DNA of 64,000 nucleotides, from the NCBI GenBank assembly GCA_016935755.1, contig JAFGQI010000015.1, forward strand, positions 102,319-166,318. The letters are read 5' to 3'. Positions within the stretch are counted from its first letter, which is position 1. Each line of letters starts with the position of its first letter. Origin of the DNA: Anaerolineales bacterium (lineage in GTDB: Bacteria > Chloroflexota > Anaerolineae > Anaerolineales > UBA4823). Below the pieces are notes generated by a model. It saw only the letters and a program-made list of their open reading frames with translations, was not told where the DNA came from and searched no databases. This document shows, one piece after another, positions 15,757 through 25,044 of this stretch. Position numbers and translations under genes: made by a program.

Positions 15757-18528
15757 ATGACAGTAAAGAAATGGGTTTTTCTATTTACCGAAGTCGCTGA
15801 GGCGGAACGCTCCGTCGGCGGCAAGTGGGATCATGTGCGCGCGCTTCTGGGGGGTAAGGGAGCAGGCCTGGCGGATATGACCCGCGCAGGCGTCCCGGTT
15901 CCTCCGGGTTTTACGGTAACAACCGAAGCCTGTAATGCTTACCTGGCAGGCGGGGAGCAGTTCCCAACGGGAATGTGGGATCAAGAACTGGCTGCTCTGA
16001 AGAACGTGGAAGAGCAGACTGGTAAGAAATTTGGCGATCCTGTTAATCCGTTGCTGGTTTCCTGCCGCTCGGGTGCCAAGTTTTCCATGCCGGGTATGAT
16101 GGACACGGTGTTGAATATCGGCCTGACAGATAGCACGGCTCAGGGCATGATCAAGAAAACGGGCGATGCCCGTTTTGTCTACGACTCCTATCGTCGCCTG
16201 GTGGAAATGTTCGGCTCCGTTGTGCTAGGCATACCCGATGAGGCCTTTGAAGAACCGCTGGCAGAGTACAAGGCGCATAAGGGCTACAAGCTGGATACTG
16301 AAATGACGGCTGATGATTGGAAAGCCATCACCGAGACCTTCAAAGCCGTGGTGCGTAAACATGTGGGCTTTGATTTTCCCCAGGACCCCTACGATCAGCT
16401 GCGCCTGGCAACCGAGGCGGTTTTCAAATCCTGGAATGGCAAGCGCGCTGTCGATTACCGCAACGCAGCCGGTATTGCCCATGACCTGGGTACGGCGGTC
16501 AATATCGTTACGATGGTCTTTGGCAATATGGGCGATGACTCGGGGACCGGCGTAGCCTTCACGCGCGATCCATCGACTGGTGAGCACAAGATGTATGGCG
16601 ATTACCTGCTCAACGCCCAGGGCGAAGATGTGGTAGCGGGCATTCGCAATACCGAGAAAATTGAGACGCTTGGACAGCGGCTGCCCGAGGCTTATCAGGA
16701 ATTCCTGGATATATGCGCCCGCCTGGAAAGCCATTATCGCGATATGCAGGATGTGGAATTCACTATCGAAAATCGTAAACTTTGGATGCTGCAAACGCGC
16801 TCTGGAAAGCGTACGGCTCGCGCGGCAGTTAAATTAGCAGTGGACATGGCCAATGAAGGCCTGATTACCCGCGAAGAAGCGGTGCTGCGGGTAACCCCAG
16901 AGCAGGTTGATACTATGCTGCACCCTCAGTTTGATGATAAGGCCAAGGCAGACGCAAAGGCCAAGGGCCGAATCTTTGCGAAGGGTGTCAATGCTTCTCC
17001 GGGTGCGGCAGTTGGGCGTATCTACTTTGATGCCAATACAGCCGAGAAGAAAGCCAAAGAAGAACGCCAGGCAGTGATTATGGTGCGGCCCTTCACCAAG
17101 CCGGATGATGTGCATGGGATGCTGGCTGCCAAGGGTATTCTCACCAGCGAAGGCGGCGCGACCTCGCATGCCGCAGTGGTAGCCCGCCAGTTCGGTGTAC
17201 CCTGCGTAGTTGGCGCGTCAGAAATTCGCATCGACCTGGAACGGCGCCAGATGGAAGCCAACGGCGTGGTTGTAAAAGAGGGCGAATGGATTTCAGTTGA
17301 TGGTACCACTGGTCAGGTTTTCCTGGATCAAATTCCCACCACTGCTCCCAAGCTGGAAGAACAGACGGATCTGCTGACTCTCCTGAAGTGGGCAGATGAA
17401 ATTTGCGCTACCCCTGGCATTCGTCAGGCGCCTGAAGGTTGGCCAAGCCGCGGTTTGCAGGTCTGGGCCAATGCCGATTATCCTGCTGATGCTCGCCGGG
17501 CGCGCTCCTATGGCGCGGTCGGGATTGGCCTGTGCCGGACAGAGCATATGTTCTTCGAACAGGAGCGATTGCCGATTGTCCAGCGGATGATCCTGGCAGA
17601 AACATCTGCCGGGCGCACCGAAGCCTTGAATGAACTGCTGCCTTACCAGCGGGCGGACTTCGAGGGCTTGTTTGAGGCGATGGATGGCTGCCCGGTCATC
17701 ATCCGCCTGATCGACCCTCCGCTGCATGAGTTTATGCCTGACGAAGAGAAGCTTTTTGAAGAAGTGATCACCATGCGCGTCAAGGGCGAGACCGCTGGTC
17801 TGGCTCAGAAAGAAGAACTGCTGGCTGCCATCCGCTCGATGCATGAAAGCAACCCGATGATGGGCCTGCGTGGTGTGCGCTTGAGCATCTATATGCCTGA
17901 AATCGTCGAGATGCAGGTGCGAGCGATTTTTGAAGCTGCTTGCAACCAGGCCAAGAAGGGTGTGGTGGTAAAACCTGAGGTAATGATCCCACTCACGGGT
18001 ACAGTGAAAGAACTGGAGTGGATCCAGCCGCGACTGGTGCGGATTGCTAAACAGGTCATGGATGAGACAGGGGTTTCCTTCGAGTATAAGTTTGGCACGA
18101 TGATCGAGATTCCACGCGCGGCTGTCACTGCTACTGAGATTGCCGAGGCAGCCGAGTTTTTCTCCTTCGGCACCAATGACCTGACTCAGATGACCTTCGG
18201 CTACAGCCGGGATGACGCTGAGCGCAACTTCCTGGTGACTTATGTCGCCGAGGGCATCCTGCCCGTAAATCCCTTCCAGACCATCGACCGTGACGGCGTG
18301 GGACGGCTGATGCAGATAGCTGTGACGGACGGGCGTAAGAGCCGCATCAACCTGGAAGTCGGCATCTGCGGTGAACACGGCGGCGATCCGAATTCGATTG
18401 AGTTTTGCCACCTGGTCGGAAATAACTATGTTTCCTGCTCACCGTTCCGCGTCCCCATTGCCCGCCTGGCGGCGGCGCATTCAGCCTTGAAGTTCAAAGT
18501 CGGGGCGGATGTGGTTGAGGATAAGTAG
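15757..18528 (+). CDS. ppdK: Pyruvate, phosphate dikinase
   Basis: About 923 residues, close to the family norm. It interconverts pyruvate + ATP + Pi and PEP + AMP + PPi, linking glycolysis and gluconeogenesis. The nucleotide-binding domain has LLGGKGAGLADM and VSCRSGAKFSMPGMMDTVLN; the phospho-His domain has GGATSHAAVVARQFGVPCVV with the catalytic His; the PEP/pyruvate barrel has GLCRTEHMFF and near the C terminus GICGEHGGDP with the catalytic Cys. ATG 15757 follows AGGAGA; the longer frame begins in the promoter region. It forms a single-gene unit ended by the terminator at 18564. With fbp in the same window this fits a cell able to run gluconeogenesis. Confidence 0.96.
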   Translation: MTVKKWVFLFTEVAEAERSVGGKWDHVRALLGGKGAGLADMTRAGVPVPPGFTVTTEACNAYLAGGEQFPTGMWDQELAALKNVEEQTGKKFGDPVNPLLVSCRSGAKFSMPGMMDTVLNIGLTDSTAQGMIKKTGDARFVYDSYRRLVEMFGSVVLGIPDEAFEEPLAEYKAHKGYKLDTEMTADDWKAITETFKAVVRKHVGFDFPQDPYDQLRLATEAVFKSWNGKRAVDYRNAAGIAHDLGTAVNIVTMVFGNMGDDSGTGVAFTRDPSTGEHKMYGDYLLNAQGEDVVAGIRNTEKIETLGQRLPEAYQEFLDICARLESHYRDMQDVEFTIENRKLWMLQTRSGKRTARAAVKLAVDMANEGLITREEAVLRVTPEQVDTMLHPQFDDKAKADAKAKGRIFAKGVNASPGAAVGRIYFDANTAEKKAKEERQAVIMVRPFTKPDDVHGMLAAKGILTSEGGATSHAAVVARQFGVPCVVGASEIRIDLERRQMEANGVVVKEGEWISVDGTTGQVFLDQIPTTAPKLEEQTDLLTLLKWADEICATPGIRQAPEGWPSRGLQVWANADYPADARRARSYGAVGIGLCRTEHMFFEQERLPIVQRMILAETSAGRTEALNELLPYQRADFEGLFEAMDGCPVIIRLIDPPLHEFMPDEEKLFEEVITMRVKGETAGLAQKEELLAAIRSMHESNPMMGLRGVRLSIYMPEIVEMQVRAIFEAACNQAKKGVVVKPEVMIPLTGTVKELEWIQPRLVRIAKQVMDETGVSFEYKFGTMIEIPRAAVTATEIAEAAEFFSFGTNDLTQMTFGYSRDDAERNFLVTYVAEGILPVNPFQTIDRDGVGRLMQIAVTDGRKSRINLEVGICGEHGGDPNSIEFCHLVGNNYVSCSPFRVPIARLAAAHSALKFKVGADVVEDK

Positions 18529-18563
18529 TCCGTAACACAGGCAAGGGTTAATCAGATTGAAAC

Positions 18564-18595
18564 AAAGATGCGCTCCACACGGAGCGCATCTTTTT
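18564..18595 (+). terminator. Intrinsic terminator after ppdK
   Basis: A 13-bp perfect stem (AAAGATGCGCTCC and complement), ACAC loop and U5. It overlaps the stop of the convergent ABC permease gene by two bases and probably works in both directions. Confidence 0.92.
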
Positions 18596-20375
18596 ATTCA
18601 GCTAATTTCGGCACCCGGTTGCGCACCAGCCAGAGGGGAAGGATAGCGCAGAGCAAGCTGAATGCCCCCCCGATCACCAACCCCAGCGCCTGCCCCAGAG
18701 TTCCGGAAAGGCCCAGTGCTACGAATAAGATGCCTGGCCCGAAGAACAATCCCAGACTGAGCGGCAGGTAGAGCATCACTGCGATGGCGCTCAGGCAGCC
18801 TGTGCTGCCTCGCTGCATTTGTTGAGGGTTCTCCCAGGCCATGTTGGCGCCGGCAATGCCGAAAGCAAGGTTGAGCCCGGCATTGCCAGCAATATTTAAC
18901 GCTACGACGGGCAGTGAAAACAAGAGCACCCCCAGACTGGCCCTTTGCAGCAGCGATATGACGATCAAGAACAGCCAACCCAGGCAAAGAACGGGTAGAT
19001 AAGCTACGAGGAACTTCGCCGCGATCAATCTTCCTGTGCTTATTGGGGCTGATTTCAACAGCCAATAATGTTTTCCTTCTTGCGAAAAACCCATCCCTGC
19101 CAGACGCCCGAGCAGCACCCAGCCAACAAACAAGGAGATACCCACATTGCCATATACCAGCAGGTTTTTCATGGCTTCCATTACCCAGGCAGGCGCCTCG
19201 CCTTGCCCAGGAGGCGGCTCGCTCCCGCTGCGTAGAAACATGAAAGCATAGATGATGCCTAGAATCAGCGGCGTGACCAGTTGAGACATGTTCCGCAGGT
19301 CGCGGCGCAGCACCAGGGAATCTTTCCAGATGATCGCCCGTACATCCGAAGGAATCAGGCGTTGGATGGGCGCGATGAGCATAGCCACGGGAGCCAGCCC
19401 GGTCGGAACCGACCGTGGTTGGACGGTGTGGGTTGGGCGAGGGGCTTTCTTCTTGCGTTTTATACCCTGCATGCTGGCCCAGCCCGAATAATACAGTTTT
19501 TCTGCGGTGGTTAGAGCCCCATAGAAGGCGATGGAGGCCAATCCCAGGGTCAAGCCAAGATAGAGCAGGGCGGTCAGCCATCGCTCGGAGCCCAGATCCA
19601 TCAGGCCGCGACCAGCCCAGGTCAAAGGCGACCAGGGTTGGTTAAACCTGGATAGGAGCTGAAGAGCCTGGGTGGCTTGATCCTCGCTTACATTTGAGTA
19701 TTGGGCTAATTGCCCAGATTGTGAGCAGATAAACGATAATACAGCTCCAACAAAACCCAACACTTCGGCGATCCGGCGGGCGGGGAAAATCCGCACCACC
19801 AGCATCACCAGCAAACTGGATACACCCGCGGCCGCCAGGGCCAGCGCGACCAGCACTAAAATCACCAGAGGGTAATATAGAAAGTTATAGGAGCGGGCAA
19901 TGCCCAGCCCGAAGAGCACTGGCAGCGAGAACAAGCTGATCAGGCTGAAGTTCGGTAGGATCGCTTGAAGCATTTTGGAGATAAATACCGCCCGGATGGG
20001 GATTGGGGCGCTGAGCAAGAAATCCATATCTCCTGCCAGGTACAGCGCCTGGAGCAGTACGCCAAAACTGGTGATCAAGATGCCTAAGAAGGCTCCCCCG
20101 ACGATCATGATGGGTACACTGTCGATCAACGAGGCCAATTCTGGGATATATTCCGCCATCCTGGGATCCTGCAAAAAGCGCAGCAGGGCCCAGCTGATAA
20201 ATACAATGAAGCCCAGGAAAGCCAGCAGCAGAATCCCGAGCACGATCATACCGAATTTTTTGCGGGTCTTGGCGCGGCGAAATGAGCTGATCTGGATGAT
20301 TAGCCGTAAGCGCAGCAGCTTCCAGACCATGCTCCACAGGCCCGGCGTTGGTCGCGCCCCTGCGTCAGCGTTCAT
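18594..20375 (-). CDS. ABC transporter permease (ABC-2-like, 12+ membrane helices)
   Basis: A 593-residue integral membrane protein with many hydrophobic helices (for example about 45-70, 95-120, 140-165, 175-200, 210-235, 270-295, then 395-590) and a soluble central region at about 300-360. No substrate-binding protein gene is nearby and the partner ATPase is immediately upstream with a 4-base overlap, so it probably forms a two-gene exporter. The architecture resembles the large ABC-2-type permeases found with NatA-like ATPases. Substrate is unknown. The first 30 residues are cytoplasmic and basic. Confidence 0.82.
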   Translation of the reverse strand: MNADAGARPTPGLWSMVWKLLRLRLIIQISSFRRAKTRKKFGMIVLGILLLAFLGFIVFISWALLRFLQDPRMAEYIPELASLIDSVPIMIVGGAFLGILITSFGVLLQALYLAGDMDFLLSAPIPIRAVFISKMLQAILPNFSLISLFSLPVLFGLGIARSYNFLYYPLVILVLVALALAAAGVSSLLVMLVVRIFPARRIAEVLGFVGAVLSFICSQSGQLAQYSNVSEDQATQALQLLSRFNQPWSPLTWAGRGLMDLGSERWLTALLYLGLTLGLASIAFYGALTTAEKLYYSGWASMQGIKRKKKAPRPTHTVQPRSVPTGLAPVAMLIAPIQRLIPSDVRAIIWKDSLVLRRDLRNMSQLVTPLILGIIYAFMFLRSGSEPPPGQGEAPAWVMEAMKNLLVYGNVGISLFVGWVLLGRLAGMGFSQEGKHYWLLKSAPISTGRLIAAKFLVAYLPVLCLGWLFLIVISLLQRASLGVLLFSLPVVALNIAGNAGLNLAFGIAGANMAWENPQQMQRGSTGCLSAIAVMLYLPLSLGLFFGPGILFVALGLSGTLGQALGLVIGGAFSLLCAILPLWLVRNRVPKLAE

Positions 20376-21142
20376 TTGAGCACCTCGGTAATTTCGGCAT
20401 ACTCAGCGCCGCCCGTCAGGCTGAGGAAGATATCTTCCAGGCTGGTCTCTCCCTGACCCAACTGGCGCAGTTCGTCCATGGTGCCCACAGCGATGACCTT
20501 ACCCCGGTTGATGATCGCAATCCGGTCGCACATGCGCTCGGCGATCTCCAGGATGTGTGTGGAGAGAAAAACAGCTGCACCCCGTTCTGCCATCTGGCGC
20601 AGGATGTCTTTGATCAGGCGGGCTGATTTGGGATCCAGACCAACAGTCGGTTCATCCAGCACCAGGACGCGAGGATCATGCACCAGGGCGCCCGCCAGGG
20701 TGATTTTTTGCTGCATGCCGTGGCTGTAAGAGTCGATGGTATCATCCCCGGCCTGGGCAAGATCGAACAGGCGCAGCATTTCATCGATGCGCCGTTCCAC
20801 CTGCTGGCGTTCGATGCCATACAGATCGCCGATGAAGCGCAGGAATTCTCGCCCGGTCAGCTTTGGGTACAAGTTTGGCTCATCGGGTACATATCCATTC
20901 ACCGCTTTGGCCTGGAGCGGCTGCTGCTGCACATCGAAACCAGAGACGCGCACCACCCCCGAGGTGGGTTGAAGAAGACCTACAATCATTTTAATGGTGG
21001 TCGTTTTCCCAGCGCCATTTGGCCCAAGAAAACCGAAGATTTCGCCGCTGTATACTTCGAAACTGACATCGTCAACAGCTGCTTTATCCCCATATCGTTT
21101 CACCAGGTTGAGCGTTTGGATGAGAGGTGATGAATTTGGCAT
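20372..21142 (-). CDS. ABC transporter ATP-binding protein (NatA/CcmA-like)
   Basis: A 256-residue ATPase with Walker A GPNGAGKTTT (about 38-47), Q-loop region (YVPDEPNLYPKLTGREFL), signature SHGMQQKITLAGALV in place of the canonical LSGGQ, Walker B VLVLDEPTVGLDP and switch His (STHILE). The degenerate SHGMQQK signature is common in the ABC-2 exporter ATPases. It is paired with the 593-residue permease. A promoter with TTGCCA/TATGAT lies 45 bases upstream. Confidence 0.9.
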   Translation of the reverse strand: MPNSSPLIQTLNLVKRYGDKAAVDDVSFEVYSGEIFGFLGPNGAGKTTTIKMIVGLLQPTSGVVRVSGFDVQQQPLQAKAVNGYVPDEPNLYPKLTGREFLRFIGDLYGIERQQVERRIDEMLRLFDLAQAGDDTIDSYSHGMQQKITLAGALVHDPRVLVLDEPTVGLDPKSARLIKDILRQMAERGAAVFLSTHILEIAERMCDRIAIINRGKVIAVGTMDELRQLGQGETSLEDIFLSLTGGAEYAEITEVLK

Positions 21143-21186
21143 GGTATTTGCCGGCCTTTCGTTGCGCTTTGAGATAGCTTTTTTTC

Positions 21187-21215
21187 ATCATACATCAGGT
21201 TCCCATAACTGGCAA
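21187..21215 (-). promoter_or_regulatory. Promoter of the ABC exporter pair
   Basis: TTGCCA and TATGAT with a 17-base spacer on the minus strand, 45 bases before the ATPase ATG. Confidence 0.7.
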
Positions 21216-21251
21216 GATGCATTTAACTCTGGCGAGCTGTGAACAGTCACC

Positions 21252-21280
21252 TAGGCAACCAGGGTTCGATTTGTTACAAT
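21252..21280 (+). promoter_or_regulatory. Promoter of the L,D-transpeptidase gene, nearly leaderless
   Basis: TAGGCA and TACAAT with a 17-base spacer. The -10 box contains the ATG at 21279, so transcription would start about 21287, only a few bases before the ATG at 21291. Confidence 0.6.
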
Positions 21281-21290
21281 GGTTTCGCTG

Positions 21291-22370
21291 ATGAAAAATC
21301 TATCGAGACGAGATTTTCTCAAAATAAGCGGGCTTGCCCTGGGCAGCCTGGCGTTTGGTCCAGTCTATCCATATGGAGAAGAGCAGGACCAGGGTTTGTT
21401 GGCGCGAGTGGCTTCCAAACAGGTGGATATTCGCTCTCGACCCAGTGATTCTGCCCCCATCACTGGGAATCGTTTCCGCGATCAAATACTGCATATCTAT
21501 GCAGAGATTCATCCCACAGATGCGCCCCGTTTTTACAATACACTCTGGTATCGGGTGTGGGGTGGTTATATTCACAGCGCCCATCTGCAGGTTGTTCAAA
21601 TTCGCTTGAACCAACCGGTAAATTGGATACCCGAATCCGGGCACCTGTGTGAAGTGACGATCCCCTACACAGTAGCTTACCAATATAACAAATGGGATGG
21701 CTGGCTGCCGTGGCGCGGCTCTCGGTTGTATTATTCTTCTACCCATTGGGCAACGGGAGTAGAAGAAGGGCCAGATGGGCGAGCCTGGTACCAGGTGACC
21801 AATGAGCTCAGCACGACGGAAAAATACCTGGTGCCGGCAGAACATCTGCGCCTGATCAAACCAGAAGAATACTCCCCATTAAGTCCTCATGTACCGGCTG
21901 AGAAGAAACGTATTGAAGTATCATTAACCCAGCAGAAATTATTGGCTTTTGAAGATAATCAAGTGGTGTACGAGGCGAGCATATCATCGGGCATTCCTAA
22001 ACGAAACCTACCGGCAGGAGAACTGCCTACTGCCACACCCGAAGGTCGTTTTACGATCTATTCCAAAATGCCTTCCAAACATATGGGCAGCGTAGCAGGG
22101 GGCGAGGAGGTTGAAGATAATGGCGGTTTCAGCCTGCCAGGGGTGCCCTGGACATGCTTCTTCCGCAGCCCTGGTGGTTACGCCCTGCATGGGACTTATT
22201 GGCACAACAACTTTGGCCTGCAGATGAGCCATGGCTGCATTAACATGCGCAATGAAGATGCCCGCTGGCTGTTTCGCTGGACAACTCCGGTCTTCGATCC
22301 AATGAAAATCGAAAGCCGGGCGGATTGGGAGATGACTGGAAATGGCACCCTGGTACTGATTTATTCATGA
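21291..22370 (+). CDS. L,D-transpeptidase (YkuD family) with Tat signal
   Basis: About 359 residues. A twin-arginine signal (SRRDFLK at 5-11) is followed by a hydrophobic stretch and a likely cleavage near residue 30, pointing to export in folded form. An SH3-like region (about 40-110) precedes the YkuD catalytic domain (about 205-359) with His300 (YALHGTYW) and the SHGCINM motif containing catalytic Cys316. The enzyme forms 3-3 peptidoglycan cross-links or anchors proteins to the wall. I place the start at ATG 21291 because the earlier ATG at 21279 lies inside the -10 box. The stop overlaps the next gene start by 4 bases. Confidence 0.88.
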   Translation: MKNLSRRDFLKISGLALGSLAFGPVYPYGEEQDQGLLARVASKQVDIRSRPSDSAPITGNRFRDQILHIYAEIHPTDAPRFYNTLWYRVWGGYIHSAHLQVVQIRLNQPVNWIPESGHLCEVTIPYTVAYQYNKWDGWLPWRGSRLYYSSTHWATGVEEGPDGRAWYQVTNELSTTEKYLVPAEHLRLIKPEEYSPLSPHVPAEKKRIEVSLTQQKLLAFEDNQVVYEASISSGIPKRNLPAGELPTATPEGRFTIYSKMPSKHMGSVAGGEEVEDNGGFSLPGVPWTCFFRSPGGYALHGTYWHNNFGLQMSHGCINMRNEDARWLFRWTTPVFDPMKIESRADWEMTGNGTLVLIYS

Positions 22371-23269
22371 TAGTCGCTCCCCCATATAATCTGGGGTGCT
22401 TTGAGCCACTAGCGATGGAGATTTTTCAAGAACGTTTACGCAAGTATCGGGCGCAAACCTTCCGTTTGGCTGCAGATCGAAGGTTAAAGGATCGCGATCA
22501 GGCAGTTGACTATGTTAATGAGCGGGGCTTTGTATATTTCTGGCCGATCACCGGGATACTTCTTCCAAGCCTGTGGGTGGCTGCTGCAGGAGACCGGCCA
22601 GTAGCCGACGAACATGATGACCCTGGTCATGTTACCTGGGGATGGAAAGACTCTCTTCTGGGGCAGCGCCTCTGGTACTACGCCAAGGTGCTGCGCAAAA
22701 AAGCGACCATGATCTCTCTGGGTGCGGCGCCTTATTTTTATGCTCTGTCGGAAAATTATGGCTCTGCAGAGGAGGATTATCTAATTCAATATGAACAGGG
22801 GCATCTGACTCAGGAAGCCAAGGTTCTCTATGAAGCGCTGCTGGATGAAGGCCCGCTGGATACAGTAGCGCTGCGACGGGTCACACACATGTCCAGCCCC
22901 TCCAGCGAAGGGCGTTTTACCCGCGCCTTAAGCGATTTGCAGGCAGATTTTAAAATTCTGCCGGTTGCCGTGACCCAGGCGGGCGCCTGGCATTACGCCT
23001 TTGCCTATGATGTGGTTGCGCGCCATTATCCAGAACTTCCCGAACAGGCGCGAACCATTTCTGAAAGCGATGCCCGCCGGAAGCTGGTTGAGCTTTACTT
23101 CCATTCAGTAGGGGCTGCACAGGTGAACGATGTCTGCAAGTTATTTGGCTGGAAGCTGGCTGTGGTGGATCAAACCATCCAACATCTGGTTGAATCAGGA
23201 GTACTCCAGCGAGGCCTGTCTCTGAATACCCGCCCAGGGGAATGGGTTGGTTTAGCAGAATTAACTTGA
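22367..23269 (+). CDS. AlkZ/YcaQ-related winged-helix DNA glycosylase-like protein
   Basis: About 300 residues of the HTH_42-type fold. Visible hallmarks are the early domain (RGFVYFWPI and LPSLWVAAAGDRPVADEHDD), then WKDSLLGQRLWYYAKVLRK, and C-terminal winged helices (about 180-290: VLYEALLDEGPLDTVALRR). Members include the YcaQ interstrand-crosslink glycosylases; the catalytic Gln motif (QxQ) of true AlkZ is not obvious here, so this is safer as a related protein. The ATG at 22367 overlaps the upstream TGA and suggests coupling; a weaker choice is the internal ATG at 22415. The link to the transpeptidase gene is positional only. Confidence 0.7.
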   Translation: MIVAPPYNLGCFEPLAMEIFQERLRKYRAQTFRLAADRRLKDRDQAVDYVNERGFVYFWPITGILLPSLWVAAAGDRPVADEHDDPGHVTWGWKDSLLGQRLWYYAKVLRKKATMISLGAAPYFYALSENYGSAEEDYLIQYEQGHLTQEAKVLYEALLDEGPLDTVALRRVTHMSSPSSEGRFTRALSDLQADFKILPVAVTQAGAWHYAFAYDVVARHYPELPEQARTISESDARRKLVELYFHSVGAAQVNDVCKLFGWKLAVVDQTIQHLVESGVLQRGLSLNTRPGEWVGLAELT

Positions 23270-23332
23270 GCTGTATGGTTTGGCTTACTGCATTGGCTTT
23301 AGCTGGGGGTATAATCACTTTGGGAGAGGAGC

Positions 23333-24367
23333 ATGCCAATGAAAGATGATCAAGCGGATCACTATCGCATCACCACGATTGAGAAGCACATCCTGGATCA
23401 GCAGCGGCAGTATCCAGAAGCGACAGGTATTTTAACCAGTCTGCTGTATGATATTGCTTTGGCGGGCAAGGTAATCTCCAGTAAGACGACCCGGGCGGGG
23501 TTGGCAGAAATTTTAGGCCGTACCGAAGAGGTCAATATTCAAGGAGAAATTGTCCAAAAATTGGATCAGTTTGCGGATCTGACTATTTATCGGTTGAACG
23601 ATCATACCGGACGATTGGCTGTGTTGGCTTCCGAAGAAAATGAATTGCCTCTGCCAATTCCTGAGCATTACCCCATCGGCAAGTATGTCTTGCTGTATGA
23701 TCCATTAGATGGTTCATCGAACATCGACTTCAACATACCGATAGGTACGATCTTCTCGATTTATCGCCGCCTGTCTGAATCGGGGCCAGGGACATTAGAA
23801 GATTGCCTGCAGCCGGGGATTAACCTGGTGGCTGCTGGCTATATCATTTATGGGTCGAGTACCATGCTGGTTTATTCCACCGGTGATGGGGTGCATGGTT
23901 TCACCCTGGATCCAAGCGTAGGTGAATTTTTGCTTTCCCATCATGATATCTGTATTCCTCACGATCCGACTTACTTCAGTGTTAACCTGGGATACCGCAA
24001 ATATTGGAGTGAGGGCGTGAAACGATATACTGATTATTTACAGGGTCTGGATGGAAAGCGAAAGGCGCTATCATTGCGCTATGTCGGCTCGCTGGTTGCT
24101 GATTTCCACCGCAATTTATTAGCGGGTGGGGTTTTCTATTATCCGGCTGATAACAAGGATCCTGGGAAGCCGGCCGGCAAGCTCCGTTTGTTGTATGAGG
24201 CGGCGCCGTTAGCTTTCCTGGCAGAGCAAGCCAGCGGTTACGCTTCTGATGGCGCACACCGTATTCTGAATATCGAACCAGAGGCGTTGCACCAGCGCAC
24301 ACCCTTGTTTATCGGCAATCGTGACCTGGTGGAGAAGGCAGAAGAATTTATCCACCTGTATGGTTAG
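23333..24367 (+). CDS. fbp: Fructose-1,6-bisphosphatase, class I
   Basis: A 344-residue cytoplasmic enzyme hydrolysing fructose 1,6-bisphosphate in gluconeogenesis. The metal and phosphate site is [15 protein letters not shown], preceded by LASEENE; the substrate-site region contains [16 protein letters not shown] and the C-terminal GGVFYYPAD and [17 protein letters not shown] blocks, all typical of class I. GGGAGAGGAG precedes two close ATGs (23333 and 23339); either is possible. A TATAAT box lies at 23310-23315. The N-terminal segment lacks the eukaryotic AMP site signature I would expect, so allosteric control cannot be read off. Confidence 0.96.
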   Translation: MPMKDDQADHYRITTIEKHILDQQRQYPEATGILTSLLYDIALAGKVISSKTTRAGLAEILGRTEEVNIQGEIVQKLDQFADLTIYRLNDHTGRLAVLASEENELPLPIPEHYPIGKYVLLYDPLDGSSNIDFNIPIGTIFSIYRRLSESGPGTLEDCLQPGINLVAAGYIIYGSSTMLVYSTGDGVHGFTLDPSVGEFLLSHHDICIPHDPTYFSVNLGYRKYWSEGVKRYTDYLQGLDGKRKALSLRYVGSLVADFHRNLLAGGVFYYPADNKDPGKPAGKLRLLYEAAPLAFLAEQASGYASDGAHRILNIEPEALHQRTPLFIGNRDLVEKAEEFIHLYG

Positions 24368-24401
24368 CCAAGAAAAATCGCTCTAAAGCCGTATACGAAG
24401 G

Positions 24402-24407
24402 TATAAT
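24402..24407 (+). promoter_or_regulatory. -10 box before the putative lipoprotein gene
   Basis: TATAAT 41 bases before the ATG at 24448. No good -35 hexamer is seen at 17 bases, so activity may rely on other features. Confidence 0.4.
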
Positions 24408-24447
24408 AAGTTAGCTACGCTCTTTTGGTTTGTTGAAGGAGGAAGAC

Positions 24448-24984
24448 ATGCAGCGCAAAGTGATTTTTCGATTTTTATGGGTGATCTGCTTGCTCTTAAT
24501 CGCCAGCCTATCCTGCCAACTGGTAGAGGATATCGCTGAAGATGTCGTAGAAACCCAGATTGACTCCATGATCACCGAACTGATCCCAACGGATATCGAA
24601 TCGATCATTACCGACATTGGCGAAATCATGCCTACTGACATAGAAGCCATGTTCACCGACATTGGTGGGGGTGATATTCTGGAAACTCTGATGCCTGAAG
24701 AGACGGAAGGTGCAAAGCCTGAGGATATTCCAGTGATTTCGGGTGGGATGGACCTACTTGCCTCTGAAACAGAGATCGTCTATTTTACCGATACAGCCTT
24801 CCAAAAAGTAGTCGATTTCTATGAGACAGAAATGCCCAAGAATGGTTGGACCAAGGTTCCAGGGGAGTCCAAATCTGAAGAGGGGCAGACCACCCTGGTC
24901 TTTACCAAGGGCGATCGTAAGGCCAAGATAGAAATTGCCGATATGTTTATTCAGGTAGGCGTGACGATTTCGATCACGAAATAA
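24448..24984 (+). CDS. Putative secreted or lipid-anchored protein of unknown function
   Basis: About 178 residues. The ATG follows a strong AAGGAGG. An N-terminal hydrophobic segment (about 5-20) ends in ASLSC, a weak lipobox with the Cys near residue 22. An acidic low-complexity region follows (about 25-95) with recurring I-T-D-I-G and PTDIE units, then a compact C-terminal domain (about 105-178) with VVDFYETEMPKNGWTKV and a beta-strand tail. This C-terminal pattern is common in Chloroflexota surface proteins, but I know no function. Monocistronic between fbp and the convergent diguanylate cyclase gene. Confidence 0.75.
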   Translation: MQRKVIFRFLWVICLLLIASLSCQLVEDIAEDVVETQIDSMITELIPTDIESIITDIGEIMPTDIEAMFTDIGGGDILETLMPEETEGAKPEDIPVISGGMDLLASETEIVYFTDTAFQKVVDFYETEMPKNGWTKVPGESKSEEGQTTLVFTKGDRKAKIEIADMFIQVGVTISITK

Positions 24985-25000
24985 CAACAGGCGTGATGAA

Positions 25001-25036
25001 ATTAAAAACAGCGCCTCGATGGCTTGGGGTGCTGTT
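25001..25036 (-). terminator. Intrinsic terminator of the diguanylate cyclase gene
   Basis: An 11-bp stem with two G-U pairs and an 8-base loop, followed on the minus strand by TTTTTAAT. It begins 9 bases after the gene stop. Confidence 0.65.
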
Positions 25037-25044
25037 TCCCATTA

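Noticed and set aside
17293..18411. 372-residue minus-strand frame opposite ppdK
   Set aside because: Antisense shadow of a strongly conserved gene in a GC-biased frame; no homology pattern, no binding site.
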